Shown in pieces: positions 45,200 to 52,719 of a stretch of DNA of 64,000 nt. The DNA is taken from contig CAVQDH010000002.1 of assembly GCA_963711215.1 (NCBI GenBank), positions 1-64,000 on the forward strand, given 5' to 3'. Under the pieces are notes generated by a model, which saw only the letters and a list, made by a program, of their open reading frames with translations, ran no database searches and was not told the DNA's origin. Each line of letters begins with the position of its first letter. The first letter of the stretch is position 1. The position numbers were made by a program, and so were the translations under genes. This DNA is from WHUA01 sp963711215 (GTDB lineage: Bacteria; Pseudomonadota; Alphaproteobacteria; UBA8366).

Positions 45200-46888
45200 A
45201 TGACGGTGCAAATTACGGTTCCTGCGCTCGGTGAATCCATCACCGAGGCGACCGTCGCCAAGTGGCTCAAGAAGGTCGGCGATACGGTCGAGGTCGACGA
45301 GCCGCTCGTCGAGCTGGAAACGGACAAGGTGTCGCTGGAAGTGCCGGCGCCATCCGCCGGCGTATTGAGCGAGATCCTGGTCGCGGACGGCACGGACGTC
45401 GCCGTCGGCGCGGTGCTTGGCAGTGTGGACGAAAGCGGCGCGGCGGCCCAGCCGGCTGCGAAGGCGAAGAAGGCTGAAAAGGCCGAGGCGAAGAAACCCG
45501 AAGCCAAGAAGTCTGAGGCCAAGGCGCCGGCTCCAGCCGAAGCGCCTGCTCCGGCCGCCCCGGCGCAGGCTGCCCCAACGCCGGCCGCTAAGGGCAACGG
45601 GGCCGGCGGCGCCGTCGATGTCGTCGAGATCGTGGTGCCGGCTGTTGGTGAATCCATCACCGAAGGCACGATCGCGAAGTGGCTGAAGCAGGTCGGCGAC
45701 GCGGTTGCCGTTGACGATCCGCTCGTCGAGCTGGAGACCGACAAGGCGACGGTCGAGATCCCATCGACGTCGGCGGGCACGCTCGCCGAGATCCGGATCG
45801 AAGCCGGGGCCGACGTGGAAGTCGGAACGGTCATCGGAACGATCAGCGTCGGAGCCGGTGCGCCTGCGAAGCCGGCGGCCGCGAAGCCTGTCGTCTCGGA
45901 AAAACCCGCGGCCGCGCAGCAGACTGCCGAAGCGGAGACGTTGTCGCCGGCCGTGCGCAAGCTGATCGACGACAACAAGCTCGATCCCGCGAAGATCGCC
46001 GCGACCGGCCCGAAGGGCCAGCTCACCAAGGGTGACGTGCTGAGCTATCTCGAGAAGGGCGTCAAGCCAGCGGCGAAGGCGCCGGCCACTGCGCCGGCCG
46101 CGCCGCAGGCCCGGGCGCCGCAGCCAAGCGTGCCGCCGGCGCCCGCCGTCGTGCCGGCCGGCGAATTGCCGCCGCGCGCCGAAGATCCGCGAGGCGAAGA
46201 GCGCGTCCGCATGTCGCGCCTCCGCCAGCGTATCGCGCAGCGCCTCAAGGAGGCGCAGAACACCGCGGCCATGCTCACGACCTACAACGAAGTGCGCATG
46301 GACGCGCTGATGAAGCTGCGCGCCGACTACCGCGACATGTTCGAGAAGAAATACGGCGTGCGGCTCGGCTTCCTTTCCTTCTTCATCAAAGCGGCGATCA
46401 TCGCGCTCAAGGAACTGCCCGCGATCAACGGCGAGGTCTACGGCGACGAGATCATTTACAAGAATTTTTACGATATCGGCGTCGCGGTCGGCACGCCGCA
46501 GGGCCTGGTCGTGCCGGTCGTGCGGGATGCCGACAAGCTGAGCTTCGCCGAGATCGAGACCGTGATCGCCGACTTCGGACGGCGCGCGCGCGACGGCAAG
46601 CTGACCGTGCAGGAGATGATGGGCGGCACCTTCACGATTTCGAATGGCGGCGTCTACGGCTCGCTCAATTCGATGCCGATCCTCAATCCGCCGCAGTCGG
46701 GCATTCTCGGCATGCACAAGATCCAGAAGCGTCCGATCGTCGATGGCGACGAGATCGTCATCGGCAACATGATGAACGTGGCGCTGACCTACGATCATCG
46801 CATCGTCGACGGCCGCGAGGCCGTGACCTTCCTCGTCCGCATGAAGGAGATGCTGGAAGAGCCGAACCGGCTGCTGATCGACGTGTAA
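45200..46888 (+). CDS. sucB: 2-oxoglutarate dehydrogenase E2 component with two lipoyl domains
   Basis: Dihydrolipoamide succinyltransferase, 562 residues, longer than the usual 400 or so because it has two lipoyl domains. Lipoyl lysines are Lys43 and Lys182, each in VELETDK. The two domains are nearly identical in key stretches (GESITE, AKWLK, VGD, VELETDK) and are joined by a long Ala/Lys/Pro linker. Then come the peripheral subunit-binding domain (LSPAVRKLIDDNKLDPAKI, about residues 247-287), an Ala/Pro linker, and the catalytic domain with His533 in YDHRIVDGREA. Translated between sucA and lpd. Confidence 0.95.
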   Translation: MTVQITVPALGESITEATVAKWLKKVGDTVEVDEPLVELETDKVSLEVPAPSAGVLSEILVADGTDVAVGAVLGSVDESGAAAQPAAKAKKAEKAEAKKPEAKKSEAKAPAPAEAPAPAAPAQAAPTPAAKGNGAGGAVDVVEIVVPAVGESITEGTIAKWLKQVGDAVAVDDPLVELETDKATVEIPSTSAGTLAEIRIEAGADVEVGTVIGTISVGAGAPAKPAAAKPVVSEKPAAAQQTAEAETLSPAVRKLIDDNKLDPAKIAATGPKGQLTKGDVLSYLEKGVKPAAKAPATAPAAPQARAPQPSVPPAPAVVPAGELPPRAEDPRGEERVRMSRLRQRIAQRLKEAQNTAAMLTTYNEVRMDALMKLRADYRDMFEKKYGVRLGFLSFFIKAAIIALKELPAINGEVYGDEIIYKNFYDIGVAVGTPQGLVVPVVRDADKLSFAEIETVIADFGRRARDGKLTVQEMMGGTFTISNGGVYGSLNSMPILNPPQSGILGMHKIQKRPIVDGDEIVIGNMMNVALTYDHRIVDGREAVTFLVRMKEMLEEPNRLLIDV

Positions 46889-47085
46889 CCGGTCTCGCGG
46901 CCGGTTCGCCGCGACCCCGCCGGGTCACATGCTTCTCCTGCAGAAATACGTGTGCGTTTGCGGCTCGTGCCGGGCGGGACGCGATAGGTTTCCCTGTCAT
47001 GCGCGTCGAGCACGGCCTTCGGCCCGCACCGGATTTCGGTATGGCGGCGGATTTTCTGTTGGCGGTAGGCAAAAGCTTAACCATA

Positions 47086-47114
47086 TTCGCCTATGAGCAA
47101 GGCCGGAGTATAGT
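47086..47114 (+). promoter_or_regulatory. Candidate promoter of lpd
   Basis: TTCGCC at 47086-47091 and TATAGT at 47109-47114 with a 17-base spacer, in the 277-bp gap after sucB. A second candidate just upstream is TTGGCG (47059-47064) with CATATT (47082-47087). lpd may therefore be transcribed independently of sucAB. A GC hairpin (AACCGG/CCGGTT) starts at the sucB stop but has no T run. Confidence 0.33.
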
Positions 47115-47165
47115 CTCGCGGAATTTGCGGCGGGGGCCGCCAGTGGACAAGCCAGGAAGCACGAA

Positions 47166-48572
47166 ATGAGCGACGGATACGATCTTGTAATCATCGGCGG
47201 CGGCCCCGGCGGATACGTCGCGGCGATCCGCGCGGCGCAGCTCGGCATGCGCACTGCTTGCGTCGAAAAGCGCGGCACGCTCGGCGGCACCTGCCTGAAT
47301 GTCGGCTGCATCCCGTCCAAGGCCATGCTGCAGAGCTCGGAGAAATACGAGGAAGCGGTTCACGTGCTGAAGACGCACGGCGTCGATGTCGGCTCGGTCT
47401 CGCTGGACCTGAAGACGATGCTGGCGCGCAAGGACAAGGTCGTGGCGGACCTGACCAAGGGGGTCGAGTTCCTGTTCCGGAAGAACAAGGTCGACTACAT
47501 CAAAGGGACCGGCCGCATCGCCAAGCCCGGATCGGTGGTCGTCAATCTCACGGAAGGCGGCGAACGGACGCTCGAGACGAAGAACATCATCATCGCGACG
47601 GGATCGGAAAGCACGCCCATCCCGGGCGTGACGGTCGACGAGAAGCAGATCGTTTCTTCGACCGGCGCGCTGGAGATCGCGAAGGTGCCGGATCACTTCG
47701 TCGTCATCGGCGGCGGCTATATCGGGCTGGAAATGGGATCGGTCTGGCACCGCCTCGGCGCCAAGGTCACCGTGATCGAATTCCTCGACCGGATCACGCC
47801 GGGTATGGACGGCGAGATCTCGAAGAATTTCCAGCGCATCCTGACGAAGCAGGGCTTCGAGTTCAAGCTCAAGACCAAGGTCACCGCTGCCAAGGCGTCG
47901 AAGGGCGGCGTTACGCTGACGGTGGCGCCGGCTGACGGCGGCGCGTCGGAAGAGATCAAATGCGACATCGTGCTGGTCTCGGTCGGAAGGCGTCCCTACA
48001 CCGAAGGCCTCGGCCTCGAAGGCGTCGGCGTGAAGACCGACAACCGCGGCTTCATCGACATCGGCGAGGACTTTTCGACCTCGGTGCCGGGCATCTACGC
48101 GATCGGCGACTGCGTGCGCGGCCCGATGCTGGCGCACAAGGCGGAAGACGAAGGTGTCGTCTGCGCGGAGATCGTGGCCGGCCAGTCGGGCCATATCAAC
48201 TACGATGCCATTCCGGGCATCGTCTACACCTGGCCCGAGGTCGCGTCGGTCGGCAAGACGGAAGAGCAGCTCAAGGGCGCCGGCATCGAATACCGCGTCG
48301 GCAAGTTTCCCTTCTCGGCGAACAGCCGCGCGCGCTGCAATGACACCACCGACGGTTTCGTCAAGATCCTGGCGGATGCCAAGACCGACCAGGTGCTGGG
48401 CGCGCATATCATCGGCGCCGACGCCGGCACGCTGATCCACGAGATCGTGTCGGTCATCGAGTTCGGCGGCTCGGCCGAGGACGTGGCCCGTACCTGCCAT
48501 GGCCATCCGACGTTGAACGAGGCCGTCAAGGAAGCGGCGCTCGCGGTCGACGGGAGAGCGATCCACATCTGA
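47166..48572 (+). CDS. lpd: Dihydrolipoamide dehydrogenase
   Basis: FAD-dependent E3 of the 2-oxoacid dehydrogenase complexes, 468 residues. FAD site DLVIIGGGPGGYVAAIRAAQ, redox pair Cys43/Cys48 in GGTCLNVGCIPSK, NAD site VVIGGGYIGLEMGSVW, IYAIGDCVRGPMLAHKAEDEG, and the catalytic His in CHGHPTLNEAV near the C terminus. As the last gene of the mdh-suc cluster it serves 2-oxoglutarate dehydrogenase and probably other complexes. Confidence 0.96.
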   Translation: MSDGYDLVIIGGGPGGYVAAIRAAQLGMRTACVEKRGTLGGTCLNVGCIPSKAMLQSSEKYEEAVHVLKTHGVDVGSVSLDLKTMLARKDKVVADLTKGVEFLFRKNKVDYIKGTGRIAKPGSVVVNLTEGGERTLETKNIIIATGSESTPIPGVTVDEKQIVSSTGALEIAKVPDHFVVIGGGYIGLEMGSVWHRLGAKVTVIEFLDRITPGMDGEISKNFQRILTKQGFEFKLKTKVTAAKASKGGVTLTVAPADGGASEEIKCDIVLVSVGRRPYTEGLGLEGVGVKTDNRGFIDIGEDFSTSVPGIYAIGDCVRGPMLAHKAEDEGVVCAEIVAGQSGHINYDAIPGIVYTWPEVASVGKTEEQLKGAGIEYRVGKFPFSANSRARCNDTTDGFVKILADAKTDQVLGAHIIGADAGTLIHEIVSVIEFGGSAEDVARTCHGHPTLNEAVKEAALAVDGRAIHI

Positions 48573-48584
48573 CCGTGGCTGCCC

Positions 48585-48899
48585 GTGAGCAAGCTGCCCG
48601 CCAAGCTGCCTGACGACGAGACGCTTCCCGCCCGCCGCCGTCCGCGCTGGAAGCGGTGGCTGATCCTCGTTAGCGGCTGGTTCTTCATCTTCCTGGGAAT
48701 CCTCGGCCTCTTCTTGCCCATTCTGCAGGGCGTGCTCTTCCTCGCCATCGGCTCCTATCTGCTGTCGCTCGAATCGCCTTGGGTGCGGAAGAAGATGCTG
48801 CAGTTCCAACGGCGCTATCCGAAGCTGGGGGCCACGCTCGAGGAAGCGCGGCTGCGTGCCGCGCGTATCGCGCGCAAGATTCTCGGTAAGGGCCGGTGA
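48585..48899 (+). CDS. Small membrane protein (PGPGW/DUF454-like)
   Basis: A 104-residue protein beginning with a GTG 13 bp after lpd. A basic N terminus is followed by two close membrane helices around WLILVSGWFFIFLGILGLFLP and VLFLAIGSYLLSLES, then a basic amphipathic tail (WVRKKMLQFQRRYPK). The G-x-LGL-x-LP pattern resembles PGPGW or DUF454 proteins. Function unknown. Confidence 0.65.
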   Translation: MSKLPAKLPDDETLPARRRPRWKRWLILVSGWFFIFLGILGLFLPILQGVLFLAIGSYLLSLESPWVRKKMLQFQRRYPKLGATLEEARLRAARIARKILGKGR

Positions 48900-48996
48900 T
48901 CCGCGTCGCACATTTTGGCGGCCTTTGATCGTGGCCTTGCGTATGCGCTGCCGCTAAGCGCTGAAGCACGGCGTCCGCTAAACAGGATGCTTGCTT

Positions 48997-49018
48997 TATT
49001 TCTATAATTCTAGAAATA
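48997..49018. promoter_or_regulatory. Operator-like inverted repeat over a -10 box
   Basis: TATTTCTA and TAGAAATA are perfect 8-bp arms with a 6-base spacer; the -10-like TATAAT (49003-49008) lies inside. No convincing -35 is seen. The AT-rich patch stands out in this genome and sits about 80 bases before the MFS gene, as a repressor operator would. Confidence 0.45.
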
Positions 49019-49094
49019 TGGTTTGTCGGTTCGGGCTTGTGACATTATGATGACAATCCGAAGCGCCTGCCCTCAACTGTTCGGCCCGAGCACC

Positions 49095-50339
49095 ATGTCC
49101 GATCCGTCGCCACGTCAGCTTCTTGCGGCCGTGTGCGTCGCCGAGATCCTGGGCATGGCCGCCTTTGCGACCTTTCCCGCACTGGTGCCGGTGTTCCAGC
49201 CGGAATGGTCGCTGAGCAATACCGAGGTCGGCTGGATCAGCGGCGTCTATTACGGCGGATATGTCGTCGCAGTCCCGATCCTGGTCAGCCTGACCGACCG
49301 GATGGACGCGCGGCGGATCTATCTGGTCTCCATGGCGGTCAGCGCGATCTCGGCGCTGGGCTTTGCATTCCTGGCCTTCGGCCTGTGGACAGGCAGCCTG
49401 TGGCGCTTTCTCCAGGGCGTGGGGCTCGCCGGCACCTACATGCCGGGCCTCAAGGCGCTGACCGACCGCCTTCCCGCGTCGGCGCAGAGCCGTGGCGTCG
49501 CCTTCTACACCTCCAGCTTCGGCATCGGATCGAGCCTGTCCTTCCTGATCGCGGGCGAGATTGCCGCCGACTTCGACTGGCATCGCGCCTTTCTTCTTTC
49601 GGCGATCGGCCCGGCGCTGGCGTTTCTCGTCGCGGCAAGAATCCTCAAGCCGCGGCCGACCAATGGCACGAGGCCCGCGACCGGCTTGCTCGACTTCCGG
49701 CCTGTCTTCCGCAACAGGAAGGTGATCGCCTACACGCTCGCCTATTGTGTCCACAACGCGGAGCTCTTCGCGCTCCGGTCCTGGGTCGTCGCCTATCTCG
49801 TCTTTTCGGCATCGTTGCAGACGGCGGGGGAGGCGGGGACGGCAATTCGCGCGACCATCGTCGCGACGCTGACCGGCTTGATGGGCATGCCGGCAAGCGT
49901 TCTCGGCAACGAGGTGGCGCGAAAATTCGGCCGTCCGCCGGTGCTGCTCGCGGCGATGTCGTTATCTGCGATCGTCGCGATCTGCGTCGGCTTCGGCGCC
50001 GCGCTGCCCTATCCGGTCGTCATCGCGCTGGTGCTTCTATACGGATTCCTCGTCACGGCGGACTCGGCGACGATCACCGCCGGCGTCGTGGAAGCCGCCA
50101 GCTCCGACTTGCGCGGGATGACCATGGCGGTGCATGCGATGATCGGCTTCATCGGATCGGCGCTTGGCCCGATCCTGTTCGGCATCGTGCTCGACCTGGG
50201 CGGCGGGGGCGAGAGCCGCGTCGCCTGGGGACTGTCCTATATCATGATTGCGGCCGTTCTCATGCTGGGACCGCTGTTCATCTATACCTTGGGGCGCGAC
50301 AAGGCATCCGCGACGCCCAAGGAACGCGTTCTCTCGTAG
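49095..50339 (+). CDS. Major facilitator superfamily transporter
   Basis: A 414-residue inner membrane transporter with about twelve helices. The motif A-like loop between helices 2 and 3 is SLTDRMDARRIY, and the second half repeats it as GNEVARKFGRPP, as in the DHA/sugar branches. Substrate unknown. The ATG at 49095 is chosen over a TTG at 49023 because it starts directly before the first helix. It has an isolated AT-rich upstream region with an operator-like repeat, suggesting separate control. Confidence 0.85.
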   Translation: MSDPSPRQLLAAVCVAEILGMAAFATFPALVPVFQPEWSLSNTEVGWISGVYYGGYVVAVPILVSLTDRMDARRIYLVSMAVSAISALGFAFLAFGLWTGSLWRFLQGVGLAGTYMPGLKALTDRLPASAQSRGVAFYTSSFGIGSSLSFLIAGEIAADFDWHRAFLLSAIGPALAFLVAARILKPRPTNGTRPATGLLDFRPVFRNRKVIAYTLAYCVHNAELFALRSWVVAYLVFSASLQTAGEAGTAIRATIVATLTGLMGMPASVLGNEVARKFGRPPVLLAAMSLSAIVAICVGFGAALPYPVVIALVLLYGFLVTADSATITAGVVEAASSDLRGMTMAVHAMIGFIGSALGPILFGIVLDLGGGGESRVAWGLSYIMIAAVLMLGPLFIYTLGRDKASATPKERVLS

Positions 50340-50356
50340 TCGGGCCGGATCGGCCG

Positions 50357-51319
50357 TCAGCGGGCGCGGGGATGGGTCGCGCGGTATTCCTCGAGCAGCC
50401 GCCCGGCGTCGACCTCCGTATATCGCTGGGTGGTCGACAGCGAGGCATGGCCCAGCAGCTCCTGAATCGAGCGAAGGTCGCCGCCCATGGCGAGAAGGTG
50501 GGTCGCGAAGCTGTGCCGCAGCGCATGCGGCGTCGCCGTTTCCGGCAGGCCGAGCAGGCCGCGCATGCTTTGCATTTGGCGCTGCACGATGCGCGCCCTG
50601 AGCGGGCCGCCTCGCGCGCCGACGAAAAGCGGCTCGTCCGATGCCACCCGCCACGGACAGGCATCGAGATAGGCCTCGATCGCCTCGCGCACGACCGGAA
50701 GGATCGGCACCATGCGCTGTTTGTTGCCTTTGCCGGTGACGGTGATCGCGTCGCCGTCGGGCGCTTCGCCGCGCGTCAGCGACAGCGCCTCGGCGATGCG
50801 CAGGCCGCAGCCGTAGAGCAAGGTGAGGATCGCGACGTCGCGAAGGCCGATCCAGTCCTCCGTGACAAGCGTGCCGGCGGTCTCGATCACGTCCGAGGCT
50901 TCGTCGACGCTCAGCGCTTTCGGCACCGAATGCGGGATCTTCGGCGTGCGCAGCGCGCGGATCGCGTGATTGGCGGCAAGGTCGTTGCGCTCCAGCCAGG
51001 CGAAGAAGCCGCGCACGACCGACAGCGCGCGCGCCGTCGACGTGCGCTTGCGCCCGCTTGCGGATAGCCGCGCGAGCCACGCGCGAAAGTCCGCCGGCTT
51101 CAGCGTCTCGAGGTCGCGCAGCCGGGGTCTTCCGCCGAGATGCTCGGAAAGGAACCGCAGGAAGCCGGTAAGGTCGCGCCCATAGGAGTCGCAGGTGTGC
51201 GGCGAGCAGCGGCGCTCATCCGACAGCCACCGCTGCCAAAGCCGCATCGCGCGCAGCAGGCCCGGATCGAGCAAGTCGACGAGAGGAACCGGGGGCTTTA
51301 GTCGGGCAGGTGCAGCCAT
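50357..51319 (-). CDS. xerC: Tyrosine recombinase XerC
   Basis: A 320-residue site-specific recombinase that resolves chromosome dimers at dif with XerD. N-terminal SAM-like DNA-binding domain (SPHTCDSYGRDLTGFLRFL), then catalytic residues: Arg in YGCGLRIAEALSL, Lys in VTGKGNKQRMVP, HALRHSFATHL, LLGHASLSTTQRYTEVD with the nucleophile Tyr. It starts 22 bases before the end of the DUF484 gene, the usual alphaproteobacterial arrangement, so the two are coupled. Confidence 0.93.
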   Translation of the reverse strand: MAAPARLKPPVPLVDLLDPGLLRAMRLWQRWLSDERRCSPHTCDSYGRDLTGFLRFLSEHLGGRPRLRDLETLKPADFRAWLARLSASGRKRTSTARALSVVRGFFAWLERNDLAANHAIRALRTPKIPHSVPKALSVDEASDVIETAGTLVTEDWIGLRDVAILTLLYGCGLRIAEALSLTRGEAPDGDAITVTGKGNKQRMVPILPVVREAIEAYLDACPWRVASDEPLFVGARGGPLRARIVQRQMQSMRGLLGLPETATPHALRHSFATHLLAMGGDLRSIQELLGHASLSTTQRYTEVDAGRLLEEYRATHPRAR

Positions 51320-52014
51320 ATGCGAATTACATGCTCCAGCACGCTCGCCAGGAAATCGATCAGCTCGGTCGCCTGTCCGGTATCGAAGCGCTGCGGATCG
51401 CGCGATCCGAAAGCGAGCAAGACCGGCGGCGTCGACGGCGAGATCGAGAGCCGCACCAGCGCGTCGGAGCGGACCAGCGTCGAGCCGCCGGCGAACAGCT
51501 CCGGATCGCCGGTGATATCGCCGCGCAGCACAAGCCGCTTGTCCGGACCGAGGATGCCGTCGATCGTTCCCGGCGTCAGGATCATCAGGCCGCGGGTCCG
51601 GATCGTCAGCGGCGTCGGGCCCGCCGCCTCGATGCAGAGCGTCACCATGTCGAGGTCGAGGATGACCGCGAAGTCGGTCGTCACCGTCTGGATCAGCTGC
51701 TCGAAGCTCTGCGCGCCAAGCAGTCTGATGACGCATTCGTGAATGCGCGACTGCGTCTGCATGTTGGCGCGCGTCGTCGATAGCAGATCGCTCTGGTGAC
51801 CGGACAGCGTTACGATCTCGCCGCGCAGGCGGTCGATCATCGCATGCTGAAGGTCGTAAACGCCTTCGCCGAGCTTGCGTGACGGAGTCTGGATCGTCTT
51901 CAGCGCGTCCGGATTCTTGATGAAGAAATCCGGGTTCCCGCGCAGGAACTCCACCACCTGATCCGCGGAAAGAGCCCTCGGATCGGTCTTGGCACCTCTG
52001 AGTTTTTGCGTCAT
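51298..52014 (-). CDS. DUF484 family protein
   Basis: A 238-residue DUF484 protein with an N-terminal VVEFLRGNPDFFIKNPDAL motif, a predicted coiled segment (DRLRGEIVTLSGHQSDLL), and a GAF-like C-terminal domain. It sits between fsa and xerC, a conserved context; the biochemical role is not known. Ends within the xerC start. Confidence 0.87.
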   Translation of the reverse strand: MTQKLRGAKTDPRALSADQVVEFLRGNPDFFIKNPDALKTIQTPSRKLGEGVYDLQHAMIDRLRGEIVTLSGHQSDLLSTTRANMQTQSRIHECVIRLLGAQSFEQLIQTVTTDFAVILDLDMVTLCIEAAGPTPLTIRTRGLMILTPGTIDGILGPDKRLVLRGDITGDPELFAGGSTLVRSDALVRLSISPSTPPVLLAFGSRDPQRFDTGQATELIDFLASVLEHVIRIWLHLPD

Positions 52015-52023
52015 CCGGGCGGC

Positions 52024-52680
52024 CTAGAGAATCGTCTGGCCGGTTTTTTGCCAGTCGGCAACAAACGCGGCCAGGCCCTTCTCGGTGAGCGGATGACTGA
52101 ACATCTGGCGCAGCACGGACGGCGGCACGGTCGCGACATGCGCGCCGATCCTGGCGGCATCGAGCACGTGCAGCGGGCTGCGCACCGATGCGACCAGCAC
52201 CTCGGTCGTGAAGTCCGGATAGTTGTCGTAGATGGCGCAGATGTCCGCGATGAGCTGCATGCCCTCGGCTGCGATGTCGTCGAGACGCCCGACGAAGGGC
52301 GAGACGAAGGTCGCGCCCGCCTTCGCCGCCAGGATCGCCTGGTTCGCCGAAAAGCAAAGCGTGACGTTGACCATCGTGCCGGCCTGCGTCAGCGCGCGGC
52401 AGGTCTTCAGCCCGTCCGGCGTCAGCGGAACCTTGACCGCGACGTTGCTGGCGATCTTCGCCAGCTTCTTTCCTTCGGCGAGCATCGTCTCGAAGTCGGT
52501 TGCCGCGACTTCTGCGCTGACGGGACCGTCGACGATGTCGCAGATCTGGGCGATCACTTCGAAGAAGTTGCGCCCGGACTTGTGAATCAGCGACGGATTC
52601 GTCGTCACGCCGTCGACCAGACCGGTCGCGGCGAGGTCCCTGATATCGTCGATCTCTGCGGTGTCCACGAAGAATTTCAT
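52024..52680 (-). CDS. fsa: Fructose-6-phosphate aldolase / transaldolase-like protein
   Basis: A 218-residue small transaldolase-family enzyme. MKFFVDTAEIDDIRDL start, VDGVTTNPSLIHKSGR, catalytic Lys83 in NVAVKVPLT, NVTLCFSANQAILAAKAGA and FVSPFVGRLDD. Most bacterial proteins of this length are annotated as fructose-6-phosphate aldolase or transaldolase; the two cannot be separated confidently by eye. Divergent from priA, 39 bp between their starts if the upstream priA ATG is used. Confidence 0.9.
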   Translation of the reverse strand: MKFFVDTAEIDDIRDLAATGLVDGVTTNPSLIHKSGRNFFEVIAQICDIVDGPVSAEVAATDFETMLAEGKKLAKIASNVAVKVPLTPDGLKTCRALTQAGTMVNVTLCFSANQAILAAKAGATFVSPFVGRLDDIAAEGMQLIADICAIYDNYPDFTTEVLVASVRSPLHVLDAARIGAHVATVPPSVLRQMFSHPLTEKGLAAFVADWQKTGQTIL

Positions 52681-52719
52681 TACGGTCTGAGACTCCTGTA
52701 ATCGATCCCAAGCTTCGGG

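Noticed and set aside
50357..52711. One long minus-strand protein spanning xerC, DUF484 and fsa
   Set aside because: Only the last 320 codons resemble a protein (XerC); DUF484 and fsa are clear genes in other frames over the rest.
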